NCBI GenBank assembly: GCA_950106755.1
Contig: OX467082.1
Coordinates: forward strand, 17,174,001-17,238,000
DNA: 64,000 nt
Direction: 5' to 3'
Origin: Climacium dendroides
Lineage: Eukaryota; Streptophyta; Bryopsida; Hypnales; Climaciaceae
Shown here: positions 1 through 13,339 of the stretch, piece by piece
How the letters are laid out: the number at the start of each line of letters is the position of its first letter
Position numbering within the stretch: position 1 is the first letter of the stretch
The notes under the pieces: model-generated
The model's database searches: none
What the model saw: only the letters and a program-made list of their open reading frames with translations
Told to the model about the DNA's origin: nothing
Position numbers and translations under genes: made by a program

Positions 1-2065
1 TACCTAATGGAGGCAATTACTAGCCACCGTGAACAAGGTACGGCTCGCAATGTCACCTATGGCATTCATATGAAAAGGACATGGTCGAATTGTCGCATCG
101 ACTACAATAGCTCATAGAGTCCTCCAACATCCAATGAAGTGCTTGTTGAATATGCAGACTAAGTGCGCGTGTTTCTATTGTTTGTAGGCCAATGAAGAAC
201 TCAGGCTGTCGACACTCTTGCAATCATGTTTTAGTAAAATTCGAACAAAATATTTTGCTGAGTACGTCGTGAAGGGAAGGGGAGATTCCTTCGCAAGATG
301 TAGCATTTGTGACAATCTAAAGCAACTACGAGCTTCTTTTGCTCCTGGATCGGAGGACTATCAACGAATCCAAAGGCGCTTCGAGAAGCACTTGTTTCTA
401 CAAGAAGCTTGTCAACATGCCTACTACCGTAGTAGATGGTTGTCCAAATTACGGCCTATGCAACTTTTATCTATCATGCACGACAAAATGGATCATTCAA
501 AAATAGCATGTCCTACATTGGCAAGGAAAACAAAAGCCCTAGATGGGTTCATGAAGTTGCCCGTGAAGGTATCAGGGATTTTTGCACATAGACACGGGGA
601 TGGCAAATATGCACATTACAATTTGGACGTGTTTCCCAGCGACAGCAACTTCACAGTGGGATCCATCGCCAAATTGTTACGAGATTTAGAAGGGCCCCCC
701 ACAATATCTTCATGGACGTTGTTCGAAGGAGCCAGAAGCACGGAACTATATTGAGCGTTGCTGCAAGGTAGCGAGATCTGTGTTGATTCTTTGGGAGCTG
801 TTCTTCCTCAACCTATTGAGGCTCAACCATTGCCACCGGTGCTACACGTTCAAATGGACAACTCTTGGAGGGAAAACAAAAACAGGTATGTCTTCTGTTT
901 TTGGTCCCTCTTGGTGGCAAGATGCATTGTGAAAGAAGTGGTGGTATCCTTCATGATAGTGGGTCACACCCATGATGACATAGATGCATCATTTGGGCGA
1001 TGGAGTATGCAACTCCACGAGAAAGACCATCCCACCCTACCATCATTGATGCAATCCTACATGGAAATGGAACAAGGTCCGTTCATTCCACATCTAATTG
1101 AAGAAGTGCCCGACTTCAAGGCCTATGTCAAACCTTATATTGGGATGCACAATAAACAATTGGTGGGCCACTCTCATGGGAGACAATACAAATTCTTCAT
1201 GGATGACAACGGATGGCCTATCATGCAATACAAATTGGCGTGTACAGACATTCCATGGTTGCCTGAAGGGGGATTGAAGCTATGGAAGGAAGATGTCGAC
1301 CATAGACCTATACTTCCTCAAGGTGATCCACCGCGCGTGACCCCCAAGAAGATGACAAACGAAGCTGAGATTTTGCATGGACTTGATGGATACATCCAAC
1401 ATTGGAAAGACATATCCGAAGAAGATGGGACGGTGGAGTACAAAACCCACATGTCAAACTTGGTCACATATTGGACCCGCGTGAGAAATGCCATGCTGGA
1501 TGGAGGCAAAGAAGACTCCCCCCAATCTAATGAATTGCAACAAGGATTTTGGCCTCAGACTCGACAACCCGGAGATCTTATGACAGATTTCATGCAAGAT
1601 GGAAGGACACGTCAAGAGTTGGAGGCCGAAGATCCTTATATTGGTACTCTAGAAGGAAGGCCCCCACCAGCATACAATGTAGTCACTGATGTTCGTGAGG
1701 GATTCTACCTCTTTGTGAGGCCAAGATTGGATTGTCTTGAGCCCGTATGGCTCGGAAGGGCAGTAGAAAATCCACAATTTGATCCCACGGCCATTCACTT
1801 TTGCGAAGTCTTAGTGCAATGGTACACCCCATGTGGAACATCCAAAGATGTGCAACGGTTGTATGCGGGATGGGACACAAAGCCTAATTTCAGATGGAAG
1901 ATTGACCGAACGGCCGACAAAGCTGACTATGTTTCCACATATAGTATCATGGCATCATGGAAACCAAAGAAGAACGATGGAAATAGTTTCATTGCTCCTC
2001 GTCAACAAGTGCAATTTGCAGTGGATCATTTACGTCGAATTGTTGAAGAAGAACAAGGTTGGTGA
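1..2065 (+). pseudogene. Transposase-like (DUF7869-type, GHTHDDID) gene, copy 1, broken
   Basis: The end of one exon (1-37), a 150-bp GT-AG intron (38-187) and the last exon (188-2065) are visible. The last exon encodes a Cys-containing segment (FARCSICDNLK) and then a block with the motifs QMDNSWRENKNRYVF and VGHTHDDIDASFGRWS. The spaced Asp/His/Glu motifs suggest an RNase H-like transposase core, of the kind annotated DUF7869 in repetitive eukaryotic genes (family call from memory). Two in-frame stops break the reading frame: TAA at 5-7, where copy 2 has GAA, and TGA at 752-754, where copy 2 has CGA. The natural C-terminus is TGA at 2063-2065. It cannot make a full product without suppression. 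Confidence 0.75.
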
Positions 2066-2810
2066 ATATGAAGTCCTGGGAGACGACTATTCCAACAGTC
2101 ATATTTCATGCTTGCGATGCCCCTTTGTATTGTAGAAGGTGGACCTTCACATATTATGCAACAGATAGTGATAGTTTTTCTCGTCCAATGACATTGCAAC
2201 GGATTGTACAATTTTGAATAGACCGTAGGCATCATAGGTTGCTTGGTCCTCGATCTTTGTATGCAACCTCCATTTTGTTCAATCTAAAATACAAGTTTTT
2301 GCCCTTCTGTTTTGCATCCATTCCAACAAGACGTATTTTAGATACCAACTTCACTGACCACGCACTCATGAACGATGCAAACCTAAACAAGTACCCAAAC
2401 TTGTGCCCATCATGATGATGAACACAAATATTCCCCCCCCCCCCCCCCTTCAATGGGCAATGACCCCCATGTTAAGCACCAACAACTCCATGACAAAATT
2501 TCCACGTTCTACCTATTAGTCTACCAAGACTTTCACTAACAACATCTATAGTCATTGTCTTTCGCACAAGTCCAGTATAGAAATCCTAAGGATTTGCACT
2601 TGTATGCAAGGGGCCCATTTGCCACTCACTAGCGCTACGCCCAACGACTAGTACATAGCACAATACAAAGGCAGCTTAATGGTCGCTCATGTCAACATGG
2701 GACATGGAATACTGCCATTTTAACGAAATTGCCGACAAAGCAAAATCACCTCAACGGTTCTCATATCAAAATGGCACATGGAATACCGCCATTTTAACGA
2801 AATTGCCCAT
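1..2810 (+). mobile_element. Transposon-like element, copy 1 (3' part)
   Basis: This is the 3' portion of an element whose second copy lies inverted at 26091-29970. The two can be followed together through the gene, its introns and the 3' untranslated part. Similarity stops exactly at the motif ending GAAATTGCCCAT at 2810; beyond it the flanks differ. The end carries two staggered copies of the motif CCATTTTAACGAAATTGCC (2715-2733 and 2789-2807). The 5' end lies outside the window. A run of cytosines near 2431-2448 is longer than its counterpart in copy 2. Confidence 0.75.
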
Positions 2811-3560
2811 TCGTTCAGTGGCTAGCTAGTACACACGGATAGAGCTACCTCTATTTATCTCTCCTCATCGGAATACTAGTATGCATCAATGAATGGCCTG
2901 GACCGTAACTCAATGTTGCAGCTAGAGATCGATGGACACCCGTAATGCACTGGAATGCAGGGATTGAAGTTGGAATGGGACTCTTTATGTCATCGACGCC
3001 GTCTGTAAACCGAGTCTGACTACCATGCCCGGCCAACGCTGTCTTTGAAGTTGGAATGGGACTCTGTGTGTCATCGACGCGGTCTGTAAACCGAGTCTGA
3101 CTACCATGCCCGGCCAACGCTGTCTCTAAGCTTAGTTTTGCCAGAGGAACTCCATTTCAAATTGCTTTGGTACCATACCGTAATGATTATGGTACTGTTA
3201 CAAATGTGCTGACGATGCTGGGAAGATATTACGCTTTTCTTAGATAATACTTGGTAGGGACTTCAGTTGCCAGTTAATTCATGGAGGTGGGGTCATTGTG
3301 TTGCAAGTGGGACTGTGGGAGTGGAGTGAGTGACAGTGCGGACTCCAACCAACCCCGCGGTCAAATTAAACACGGTCTGATCTGCCGCGTCAAATTGAGC
3401 GGGTGACGGTGGGAATGCTCTGAATGATTACAGTAGAATACTCTGGCCAGTCGGTAGGAAAGGGAGGAGTGTTAGCTGAAAGTCAACAGGAATCAAGGCT
3501 GAAGATGCTAATTATTGTTGACTTCCGGCTGGAGATGCTGATTCCTCGTACAGACATTGA
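2811..3560. repeat. Dispersed repeat R2-R3 (upstream region of the membrane-protein gene family, gene absent)
   Basis: The stretch from GTTCAGTGGCTAG (about 2815) onward matches 18500-19300 and, inverted, 56900-57440. In those places it forms the DNA upstream of the two-exon repeat-tail gene. Here the gene is not present in the window; the transposon copy 1 abuts the repeat at 2810/2811. It contains an 81-bp direct tandem duplication (2964-3044 and 3045-3125). Short ORFs here are not convincing. Confidence 0.65.
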
Positions 3561-6500
3561 CATACCAGTGAACGGGGTGACTCAGCTTTTTGCCGTTCTT
3601 TCAAATGTCATTAGGTAATTTTTCATTGTTATTGTTGCCCTAAGCTTAGTCATTTTGTTCGGTAAAGAACCAATTTTTTTTTCTTACTTTGTTCATTTCC
3701 TTTAAGTTTGTAAAAGCAATCGGTAAAAAATAGGCAAATAAAATACAAAACTAAGCCTAAAAACTAAGTTCAAAAATTCAATTGAGGGCAATTCATCAAT
3801 TAAAAGCAATTTATTTGCATACTACCATACTTGAAAATCAAGATCAACTTTCATTCATTTTTTTAAAAGTGTTGAATTTTTTTATTAATTCAAAGACCAA
3901 GTAGCCAAATCTACAAAAAATGTAAAGATGGTTGGTCCAAAATTCATTGAATCTAATAATAATCCATAAAATCAAGGACCAATTTGTCATTTGACCATCT
4001 ACCAATAAAAAAATAGCTCACAAAATGAAGGGATTATGTGAGCCACTGTAGTGGCTCACAATTAAGATTTATGACAAATACGATAAGTTAAGAGAAATGA
4101 GGAGTAAGTATGATGAATAGGAAGATTTTAGTATTAAATCATAAAGTAAGGTTTTCATTAAATAGCAATGAAGAAATTAGAATAATGATGTAAGTTTTTA
4201 AATATGCAAATAAGTGAAAATAATGAGAAAATTCTAAAAAAAAACTAAGAATTTAAAATCAAAAAGACATTTAGCAAAATATACAATATATTAAATTAAT
4301 TGAATTAGACAAATGATAAAATAAGAAGTAGCAATCAACTACAATGAATAGAAATGAAAGTTAAACTATGAAGAAATGGAGATGAAGACTAGGAGAGATG
4401 AAGATGAAGATTAGAAGAAATAAGATAAAGAGGTAGATGTAGGTATTGGGTAGATAGAAGAGAGTAAGGTTTGTAAACCCTTTCTTTCTCCTTCTCTCAT
4501 TTTTATTGGTGGGCTTTCTAGCACTAAGATTTGGTGGGAGGAAGAGAGTGGGAGGAGATAGATTGGAGGTGGGAGGAAAATGAATTAGATGAGAGAATAG
4601 CAAATTTATTCAGTAGGTTCATCTATGTGGAGAAACAATGGGTGAAGAGGGAAAAGAGTGTTGAGAAATAAGAGAAAAATGAGTAATCGTCATTGCCAAT
4701 GGAAGCTGTCTACTTTGGAGAGTGATAACTTCTAAACAATAGATTCAATGAGGCTGAAATTTGGAGGGGTGGTGGAATATGAAGTTAGCTTTTCAAAAAA
4801 AATTAGACTCAATGAATTCCAAACAAGAAAGAAGACATGGCGGGCCATTTACTGCAAGGATGTTGGCTACCAACGACATTTGAGACAACCAACTTCAGAG
4901 GGCTACATCTCACGAACAAAGAAACGTATGAAGATGAGTTTTGAAATTTGAAGGGGTTATAGCTCTTGGAGTCAACTTTCTAAGAAGCTCAAACACATTA
5001 AAAAACAACCAAGAATGAAGACACAATAGCCAATTTACTTCAAAGGTATTGACTGCTTTCTTGGTTGTGAGTGGATTTGTAATTCATTTTGTTGAAAACA
5101 TTATTATTTCAAAATTTAAAGGCTTGAGGCTAATTGCCATGGGCCTTGAGTGTTCATAGACACTACTTTGAGGAAACTTGTAAATTGTATTTGGTATAAT
5201 GAATGGAATGTATTTGATTTTTCAATAATTGAGATGTAAGTAGAAAATCTTATTTTTTTATGGGCCTTGAGTAAGTGTGAAGGTACCACCTAAGTTAAAT
5301 TAAGATTAAGGTTAGTTAGTGGGAGTGTTTGATGAAAAAACAATGCTAAAGGTGCTTAAAAATGAAGGTTAAGATGTTAGTGTTAAATCTAAGAGTTTGA
5401 GGAAGTAAATAATGTCAAAGCATGTGGAAGATTGAGTGTTTGGTTGATTGATTGGGTACTGTTTTTTTTATTTAGGGCTCAAATTTGACTCATTTGGGTC
5501 CCTAATTGCAATTTCTAAGCAAGTTTTTGGTCTATGAGGTTGCCTTAGCTTTTGAAACATGTATTAGAATGTTTGTGGAGTCATAAAACATACAATTGGA
5601 TGACTTTGGGGTGCTATCCCTCTTTTTCTTAAGGTTATTTAAGTATAAATTCATATAACTAATGAAGAGCCCATTGCTTGAAGGCGTCTAGGGTTCATAC
5701 ACTTTCCACCGGCCCAACTCTAAAGGTATTTTTTGCCACATGGTAAAAAACACTCATAAAATACTTCATTAGCATTTATTAAGTAGCAAATGGAGAAGTC
5801 ATTTCTATGATGAAGTTCATTGTTTGTCATAGATTATGGGACAATTTGAAGATGAGAGTTTTGACCACTCATTGTCAAAAATGCAAGAATTGTGTATAAA
5901 CTATAAAGTAGAATTTTAAATCTCATTTAAGCATAGTAGAATAAAAAATTCTAAAAAAATTTGAACTGAAAAAATGTGGAAAATCAATCTAATTTCATCT
6001 CTTAAAAACCATTTATAGTTTTGAAACTCTAATTAAAAGTTATGGGCAAAGTTTAGAGAGGGATTAATAGGGACATTTTTCTTGGTGTTTTCAAACATCT
6101 TCTTTAAATTTTATCCATCTTTTGATTGGAGGCTCAAAATCACAAAAGGATTTTCGGAGATGAAATTTAGATTGATTTTCCACATTTGTCTACTTCAAAG
6201 TTTTTTGAAATTTTTTATTCACTATGCTTAAATGAGGTCTAAGATTCTACTTTATACATAATACTTACAACTTCACTATGAATAGTTGAGCTTCTAACTA
6301 ATCTTAATTTACATATCTCACATGGGTTGCTTTACCTCCTACCACCTCACTTGTACAAAGAGCTTGTCTTCATACCTTATACTACTCACATTCAATGAAC
6401 ATTGAAGATTTTTGGCAATTGTCGGATATTTAGAATTCTTTAATTCATTGAATGTTGGCTATACCTTTTGGGCTAGTCACCTAAGAATTGGTGGTAGCAT

Positions 6501-7440
6501 AAGTAGGGCAATCAAAGTCCCTTATTTCTTCATGAAAACTCAATGAAAACCGTCATTTCTTATCGTAAGCGATTGATTTTGTATACTCCCAGTATTAAGT
6601 CTTCTGTTCAGTTATACGGCCTAAAATTTTGAAATTAAAACAGTAATTTGATAATTTTTTTTGGCTGATTTTTCTATTAGCTGTCGGATCTCCCCGTACA
6701 TTGAGACATACACTTCAAATATAAAAATAACCGGTGGATAATGACGTGAAACTCATGTAGGTAGAAGTAACCTTATTAACCCCTTAGCACCTATAGTTGG
6801 GTTCACAGAAATCTAACTTGGTTAGTATACTTTCAAGGAAAATGGAACCACAGTCTGAAAATACTAATCAACACAGATTCACCATTGAAATAATTAAAGG
6901 ACTTTGGGGTACTTGGGAGGAAACAATTTCCGGCACTTTTCACTGAGGCAATGTGGAGATCATAATAGTCAAAGGTGAGTTGACTTTGGTGGAAAGGAGG
7001 ATTTTTGGCAAGGAGTGGGACTTCAGAACAACCTAGTCTAGCATTGAAATGACTGGAAGCTTTGAAATTTTGCCTACCGATGCACCCTTCAAGTGTCCCG
7101 CTTGCCTCAATTTTTGAGAATTTTTGGACAAGTTTGCGGCACTATTTCCAAGGCAAGAATCAAAGAGTCTAGGTGCAAGTGAGGGTCATTTTGGTAACCA
7201 CATTTTAGTAGCAACATTTTGCCCTTATTTTCCAAAAATGAAAATTCAGTTTTTGATTCAATTTTTCTGACCTTCTATAACTATATACATCTAGTCCCTC
7301 CACAATCACCCCACCCCTCCGCATCATATTTGTACCCTCCAAATCGTTAGTACCATTTTTGGCCAAGATTATTTCAAATGTTGATTGTGCTTTCCAAAAA
7401 ACTAATTTCTAACGCCCAAAATTTAGCACTTAGGGTGCTT
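3561..7440. other. AT-rich gene-poor DNA
   Basis: I see no supportable gene. Coding potential is limited to short chance ORFs such as 4748-4951 and 4361-4603. The notable structure is the inverted repeat at 5892-6261. Confidence 0.6.
5892..6261. repeat. Foldback element, arms about 105 bp, loop about 155 bp
   Basis: The left arm (5892-6001) and the reverse complement of 6157-6261 share long identical stretches, including GTGGAAAATCAATCTAA and CTCATTTAAGCATAGT, with a few indels. The loop shows no coding signal. It is likely a non-autonomous foldback element; no target duplication is certain. Confidence 0.6.
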
Positions 7441-7720
7441 AAGGGTTAAAGGAAATAAGAGCGGACTTCCATGTAGAATTGGGGGCCGATAGAGCCTGCC
7501 AAGGATTTCACCAATGATTGGCAGACTCCACCAACCCCTGACTCCACATAAGAAGCTTGCTTTAAGGGATAGGCTGACCAAGTTGCTATATTGGGCCTCA
7601 ATTGTTTCCTCTATGGGTTACGTGACTAGTTTCTCTTCCACTTTGTGGTTGGCTACTTACTTGATTCCGTTCTTCAATTGCAATGGTTCCCAAATTGTTT
7701 CCAAATTTAAAATTTAAGAT
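7440..7720. repeat. Dispersed repeat R3 fragment
   Basis: The segment around GGATAGGCTG through TTCAATTGCAATGGTTCCC matches 60370-60490 and 19610-19760 in the same order. The 67-aa ORF at 7514-7717 lies wholly inside this repeat and is not conserved as a frame, so it is not called as a gene. Confidence 0.55.
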
Positions 7721-8991
7721 TAATCCTTAAGCCTTAAACAACGGACTGGTCACTGTGGAGGAAAGGCTGAGCTATGAACAGTTCATTTGGTGGCTGACCG
7801 CAAGAGTATAGGAGGAGTCTCAAAAACAATTTGGGCATTAAGAACCACCCCTATAGAAGTGCCCCAAACACTACACATGGGATGTAAAAATGGAAATGAG
7901 AATGCCCCGAACATTGTGTAAAGAAGAAACAAGCTACCGAAGTTCACTATAATCCAAAAATGTCAAGATTTTAAACTTCAAATTGCTCCCAAACGTTCAA
8001 AACAACTTGGATTGCCATGAAAATCTTATCACAATAACTAGACTTCAAGGGAAACATAATCCAATAAATTTTATTGAAAACTAACATTGGATGAAAGAGA
8101 TACAAGCCCCTAAAGTTACAGCCATCAAATGCAGTTTTGTGGACTCAATTTGAACCTGTGAGCTTTGATAGGCTTTCAAAAAATCATTACATCTTGTATT
8201 GATTTGAAAATTTTACTACACAAACTAGAAGAGAGAATGCAAAATTTTCAAAATTTTTTATTGAATTTAGACATCATATGCAAAAGTTATAGTACTTTGA
8301 ATTGGATTTGAAATCTTGTGAGGAAACCTTGGGGTGTTTAGCGGTTGCAAGAAGTTTTGATTTACAATTGGGAGTGAATTGAACGGTAACGTATAGTGGA
8401 TCATTCTTAGACTCATTGATTCCATTTAAAGGCATGGTTAGGATTGTTCTTAAACTCACTGGCTCCATTCTATGGCATGTTTTGATTGATTACAATTGCA
8501 CCTATGAGCATTAATAGGGACCTGTGCACCTGTAACTTTGAAAAATCATATCTTACTCATTTCAAGTCAGAAAATTAAACTTAAAATTTTCACTGTTGTA
8601 TTCCTCATTTCTCTCTCTTCCACAAAATTGTAAAAAAACTTTGAGTCCACCCATTTTTGTACAGAGGTCTTTTTTTGTTAGATGAGCGCTTTCTGAGCCT
8701 TCTACCTTAGACACTTTTCCGGCTGATGAACTATGCCTGAAAAAACAACTCTTGGAGCCCGAATTGCTTTAGGGTTTTTTCACTGACCGGGGAGCGCGGT
8801 GTCTGCGTCGTTGAGCTCGGCAGCTGCATTGCTGAGAGCGGCACGTACACCTTGTAGCGCTTTTTCTCCTTTGTGCAGCGTCTATTGACGATCGTGAAGT
8901 GCAGCCCCGTTATCAAGCAGCGCATCGCCTTCAGCGTGGAGCACGTTGCTAGCGCGACTTCGTCTGTCGACCGCGGCGCCTGCACATCGGC

Positions 8992-9299
8992 ATGGCATGG
9001 TGAGTTTCAGTGAGGGTAGTGTGATTTCGATCAATGGGGAATTTCATTAAAATGGCGATTATTCCGTGATAGCTCTCTCCATTTGAAATTTAACGCCATT
9101 TTTGTTCTAGTGGAGCCATTCCAACTGCGTTCATAGGGACACTGAAGTTCTTAATTCTTATATTTTGGCTTGCAGTTGTGGTTGCGTAGGTGATGAAGTC
9201 GCTGCCTTGGGTTGTTTTGCTACTTCGCTTGAGACTGAGGTACAATCACTGTCATTTCATCGGAAGTCGTTGCAATTTTCAGAATTATCTATAGAGTGA
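8992..9299 (+). CDS. Possible small two-exon gene start (MACCGC...)
   Basis: An ATG at 8992 is followed after two codons by a donor (GTGAGT at 9000). A good acceptor (TTTTGGCTTGCAG, ending 9175) opens an exon reading CCGCVGDEVAALGCF. The frame runs either to a donor-like GTACAA at 9240 or to TGA at 9297-9299. The upstream GC-richer stretch 8776-8990, with TTTAGGGTTTTTT at its start, looks like a plant promoter or 5' leader. The intron holds a remnant of the ATGGGCAATTT element. There is no recognised domain, the predicted protein is very short, and I could not find a convincing next exon. Confidence 0.22.
9034..9115. repeat. Remnant of the ATGGGCAATTT terminal-repeat family
   Basis: It starts ATGGGGAATTTCATTAAAA followed by TGGCG and is followed about 60 bp later by an inverted TTTAACGCCATTTT segment. 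This matches the element ends at 18092-18252 and 26091, but is degenerate. Confidence 0.45.
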
Positions 9300-9989
9300 T
9301 CGCATTTTGATGGTGAGTCGTCTTTGCTCCCTGAAACCATTGCAGTCATGATTACACGTCATGAGATGTTCCACTCCTTGTCAAGATGTGTTTGCCTAGT
9401 TTGTGTTTTTAGAAATCTAAAGGACATTTGTGAATACTTTACATCAGCTACTTAGGAAAGTGTAATTCTTGCGGTTCTTATAGAAATGGTCTTACAGAAA
9501 TCATCAGTAGTCTCGAATTTAGAGGCAAAAAACGTAGGCATTATAGCACTCGTAGCTTGAAGATTTCTCTTGAAGATACTGTATTTGTCAATTTGTCTTT
9601 CAATTCATTTTGTTTTGTTTAGTTTGCAGCTTCTTGGTGATTGTATGACACCTATAACATGTCCATCTCTACAGCCAGGCATGCTTGGAAATAATGCATT
9701 TGTGATATACAGTGAATTTGTCTGAAAGTCAGATGGCCACTGTTCCAATTATTAGATTTTCGAATTTCCTGTTCAATCGTACTGGAAGGCAAAAGAGTAC
9801 TCTATTTTTCCTTCTTAGACAAATTTGATTATGTGACTCTTACCAGGAGGTTTGTCACTGGCTGCTGGGGACTTTGAGGTTGGAGACAGTGGATGCAGAT
9901 GCTTCACCTCACCACGAAATGAAACTTGAATGTTCAAAATTGCATAGCTGGCTGTCCTCACATGGAAATTGCACAAGGGCAGAGTGGGC

Positions 9990-10460
9990 ATTTGAGGGTT
10001 AACCCATAAACGACGTTGAGTACGTTTTCCAGCCAATGAATGATATAAAATCTCTCCATGCAGGACAGAAGTGTAACAATTCATCCTCCAAGTTTTGTGT
10101 GAAAGGAGAAGGGTTTGACAATACAATAGTTGACTTCCAATGAGTGTTTTTCCAATTTTTTTAAGCCAATAATTCGCATGATATCAAAAGAGATGATTTC
10201 CGTGGTGGTTAGCTTGTCCTGCAAGGGTTAACGGAGGTGACCTCCAAAATTTCTTCAATTATTGAACCAATAGGTGCATTCTTTGTTTGTAGAGTGAACA
10301 CTGAAGTAGACCACTTTTCAGCTCCAATGTCCTCCAGGGTTAAAATAACTAAATGACAAATTAGATTGTTTCAACAAATTTTTAAGACATGTTTTGGTAC
10401 AAGTAACTCACTTGCGTAAATCAAATTTTCATTTCTTTTTAGTTTTTTCAAAATGTAATC
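9990..10460. repeat. Degenerate R3 repeat copy
   Basis: The order of landmarks (CCCATAAACG, CCAATGAATGA, TTCATCCTC, TTGACT-CCAAT, GATGATTTCC) follows 19390-19600, with many substitutions and indels. ORFs in it (for example 9815-10126 minus) are not supported as genes. Confidence 0.45.
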
Positions 10461-10514
10461 AAACTCATTACTGTTGTTAGCAAATAAAAAGTAGAAGGCA
10501 GACCGACAGAAAAG

Positions 10515-11060
10515 ATGAAAATTGTCTCACGGTCATTCAAAGCACAGATCAAGTTGGCTGCAACCGCGGTCATTGCCCCATTGGAGGAAGATGGCAAGAC
10601 GTGCATCTCGGGTGGTGGAGCAATTTCTCCAAGAAGTTGACCATTTCAGCCATGTTCAGTTGAGGGATGTGTTACGCAGTTTCATTGAAGACTCAAAGCT
10701 GTTGGATATATTCTTTGCCACAATACATAATTCTCAGAGCCAAAGTCCAAAGAGAGTTCGAAGACAACGGTGTCTGTTCCAAGTGTCAACGAGGCGTATC
10801 AAAGCATTAAGGTTGACGTACGGTTCAATTCGATCTGCTGGTGCAAGGATAGCTGGAGAATTCAAAACATCATATTATCAACTGCTGCCAAAACTCTTGT
10901 GGTACATCTAAATCGTTTATTGCAAAGGCATGGAGGGCCAGTCGACGGGTTGTGGCAAAGGCTATCTCAAAAAAGGAGCATGTTGATGAAAACAGTGAGA
11001 ATCTTTGGGGTGGACATCCACCAAGGTCCAGATCAGATTGCATTAATTACTGCATGAGCT
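10515..11060 (+). pseudogene. Decayed ubiquitin-specific-protease-like fragment (tentative)
   Basis: Three frames together give protein-like pieces in a plausible order: EFEDNGVCSKCQRGVSKH near 10753-10806, then AAKTLVVHLNRLLQRHGG near 10884-10940. The second resembles the 'P.xLxxHLxRL' stretch of USP catalytic domains, and the first the preceding Cys-x-x-Cys segment. Stops and frame changes interrupt it, and no catalytic Cys or His box is visible. The match is by eye only; it may be something else. It lies in an intergenic AT-rich region with no functional neighbour. Confidence 0.25.
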
Positions 11061-11498
11061 AGATCCAAAGTTGGTCACTCAATGACCAGTGGAATATTGG
11101 ATAATTGTTATGCCCAAACGAAAGTCCAGGCGTTCCAACACAACCTGCACCACAAATCATGACTTCACTAGTCATGCCAACTTCCACACTGGTTTGAGGT
11201 TTAGCCATTCATTTAATCACAACATTACAACCGTCAATCCTACGAAGATAAGTGAGGGGGGGCATTCTTCAAATTTTGATCGCATGAATATTTCTTATAT
11301 GAGAAGAATATACTTGTGATCGAAATTTGGTTGGTTCTCATTTCAGGTGAAGCCACTTGATGTTGAACATTAATTCTTAGTGCAATTTCTCACATACACA
11401 TCAAGACCCTAATTCTCAGGGTACATAAACGAACCTCCAAATCGGCCAGTGAATCTTTCATTTGATGATTCAGGCTACAATCTTGCCCTGCTCACGCT

Positions 11499-12056
11499 TC
11501 AACAGCAACTGTTGAAAACGAATCTCAGTTTCCAAATTCTCAAACTTCTCAGAGGTCTCGGCAAATTCCAGCTTGATATGTTCAGGAACCTCATCATAGA
11601 CTTAGGGTCAGCAATGTTTTCAAGCACTGAGCCTTTCTTTTCTTCCATTTCAGTAAGTTGTCTTTCATCATCCGTGAATGCTTTAGCTCTGTCAGGCATG
11701 GCGCCATCGAAACCCTTGATCTTGCCCTCGAGATAGGTTTTTTCGGCACATCAGCTAGCTTCACTTTCAGCACGGACCAACTGCAGCAGTTTCTGCACCA
11801 ATTCAACCTGCTCTGGTGCAAAAACCTTGGGCTGCTCCGTCATGACCCCCAACAGAGACAGCAGTCGATTTGCATCGGATGGGTGAACAGATTCGTTTCT
11901 CACTTGCACTACATTTGGGGGATGCTCCGAGCAACATATAAGACCCAGCAGTGGTGGACTTGGCAGCCTTAGCTCTTTCTGGGTACCCTTGACCATTCGC
12001 TGGAGGTCGATTGTAGCAACTTCTGATGCAGACCTAGAATGCATCACACAGTTCAC
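11499..12056 (-). pseudogene. Decayed coding fragment, unknown family
   Basis: On the minus strand a frame reading ...EQPKVFAPEQVELVQKLLQL (ending 11751) seems to continue after a frame change as ...MPDRAKAFTDDERQLTEM (11499-11699). The composition (charged, helical, coiled-coil-like) is more protein-like than the surrounding DNA. At least one frameshift separates the pieces, and no start or splice signals are convincing. I do not recognise the family. Confidence 0.28.
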
Positions 12057-13339
12057 AGTTCACAGTTGTCAGATAAAAGATTGGGGAGGCACCATACCCA
12101 CCAGGGCTTTTGGCTTTGGCTTTCTGGTGCCAGATTGCACCAGAAAAAATAATTTGGCTAAAAAATGTCAAGAAAAATGTCAAAAAATTTGGATGAAATT
12201 GTCAAAACATTTTGAATCATTAGAGAATCTGGACTCTCCAGAAAGCCGCCAAGGTGAACTTATAACACAATTAGGAAATTTATGTAATTCATTATTTAGT
12301 TGGGGAATGTGAGTAAGTCAAATCATTAATGTGGGTGTAGCAATGCAAAGCCCTAGTAACCAACTGTTATTTTTACCAATTGATCAAATTTGAATTCACA
12401 TTTGGAATCAAAGGCCCTCAATTAGCCAGAAGGTCACAAAATACAAACTTAAGGACCCAATATAGTAGCCGAGTATTTACATTAGTATCTCCATTCATCC
12501 CTATATGATGTAAACAATCTACAATATTAAATTACTAGATGAAGTCTAACTCTAGCCATTCAAGTCATTACCTGAAGTGGTTTGTAGAATTTACAAGATG
12601 GGGTTTCAATTAAGGTTGAGGCACCAGTTGTCAACCATGCCCAGTTCCAACCAATAGGGTGCATTATTTCTAATCTTAGGTTGGAACTCAAACTTGGAAT
12701 GTTTTTTTTTGTCTTTTTTAAGATTGGGACTAATAAAGTTATAGCTACTTTTTGGCTTTTGAAAATAAAATTCTAGAAATTTTACTATCCCCATATTTCC
12801 TATCTTCCTACATGGGAAAAATTTCCACCTCCTCATACTCCTTGCCATCTACTCCAAAATTGCTTAAATAATCAACTACTAGGGCTTTTGCTTTACATAT
12901 TGCTAGTAACATAGCCAACTTGCTTGGCGAAGGCATCACAAGTGTTTTAATTGTAAGTTATTCAATTATAACATCGGCATTAGAAAAGGTAAGTTTGTAA
13001 ATTTCATTAGTAATAGATTTTATATACCTATACATCAGTGGGCACCAAGTCTAGATAAATTTTTGCACATGGTTCTTTTTATAGGGTCTTGTTGATTTCT
13101 AGATTCTTATTCTTTTAGAACATATATAGTGAACACTTTAAACTCAAGTTGCTCCAAATATATTTGCATCTAGTGAGCACTTCAAGCTCAAGATACTATG
13201 TACCAAAAAAATGTGAACTATCCTAATTTTCCAAGTTAATGACAGCCTCTCAATTTTGTAAAATCTAGGACCATTGATTTTTGTTTAAAAAAAAACTTTC
13301 CTTTCAATACCATTGATCTTCAAAAAATAACTTAGGATA

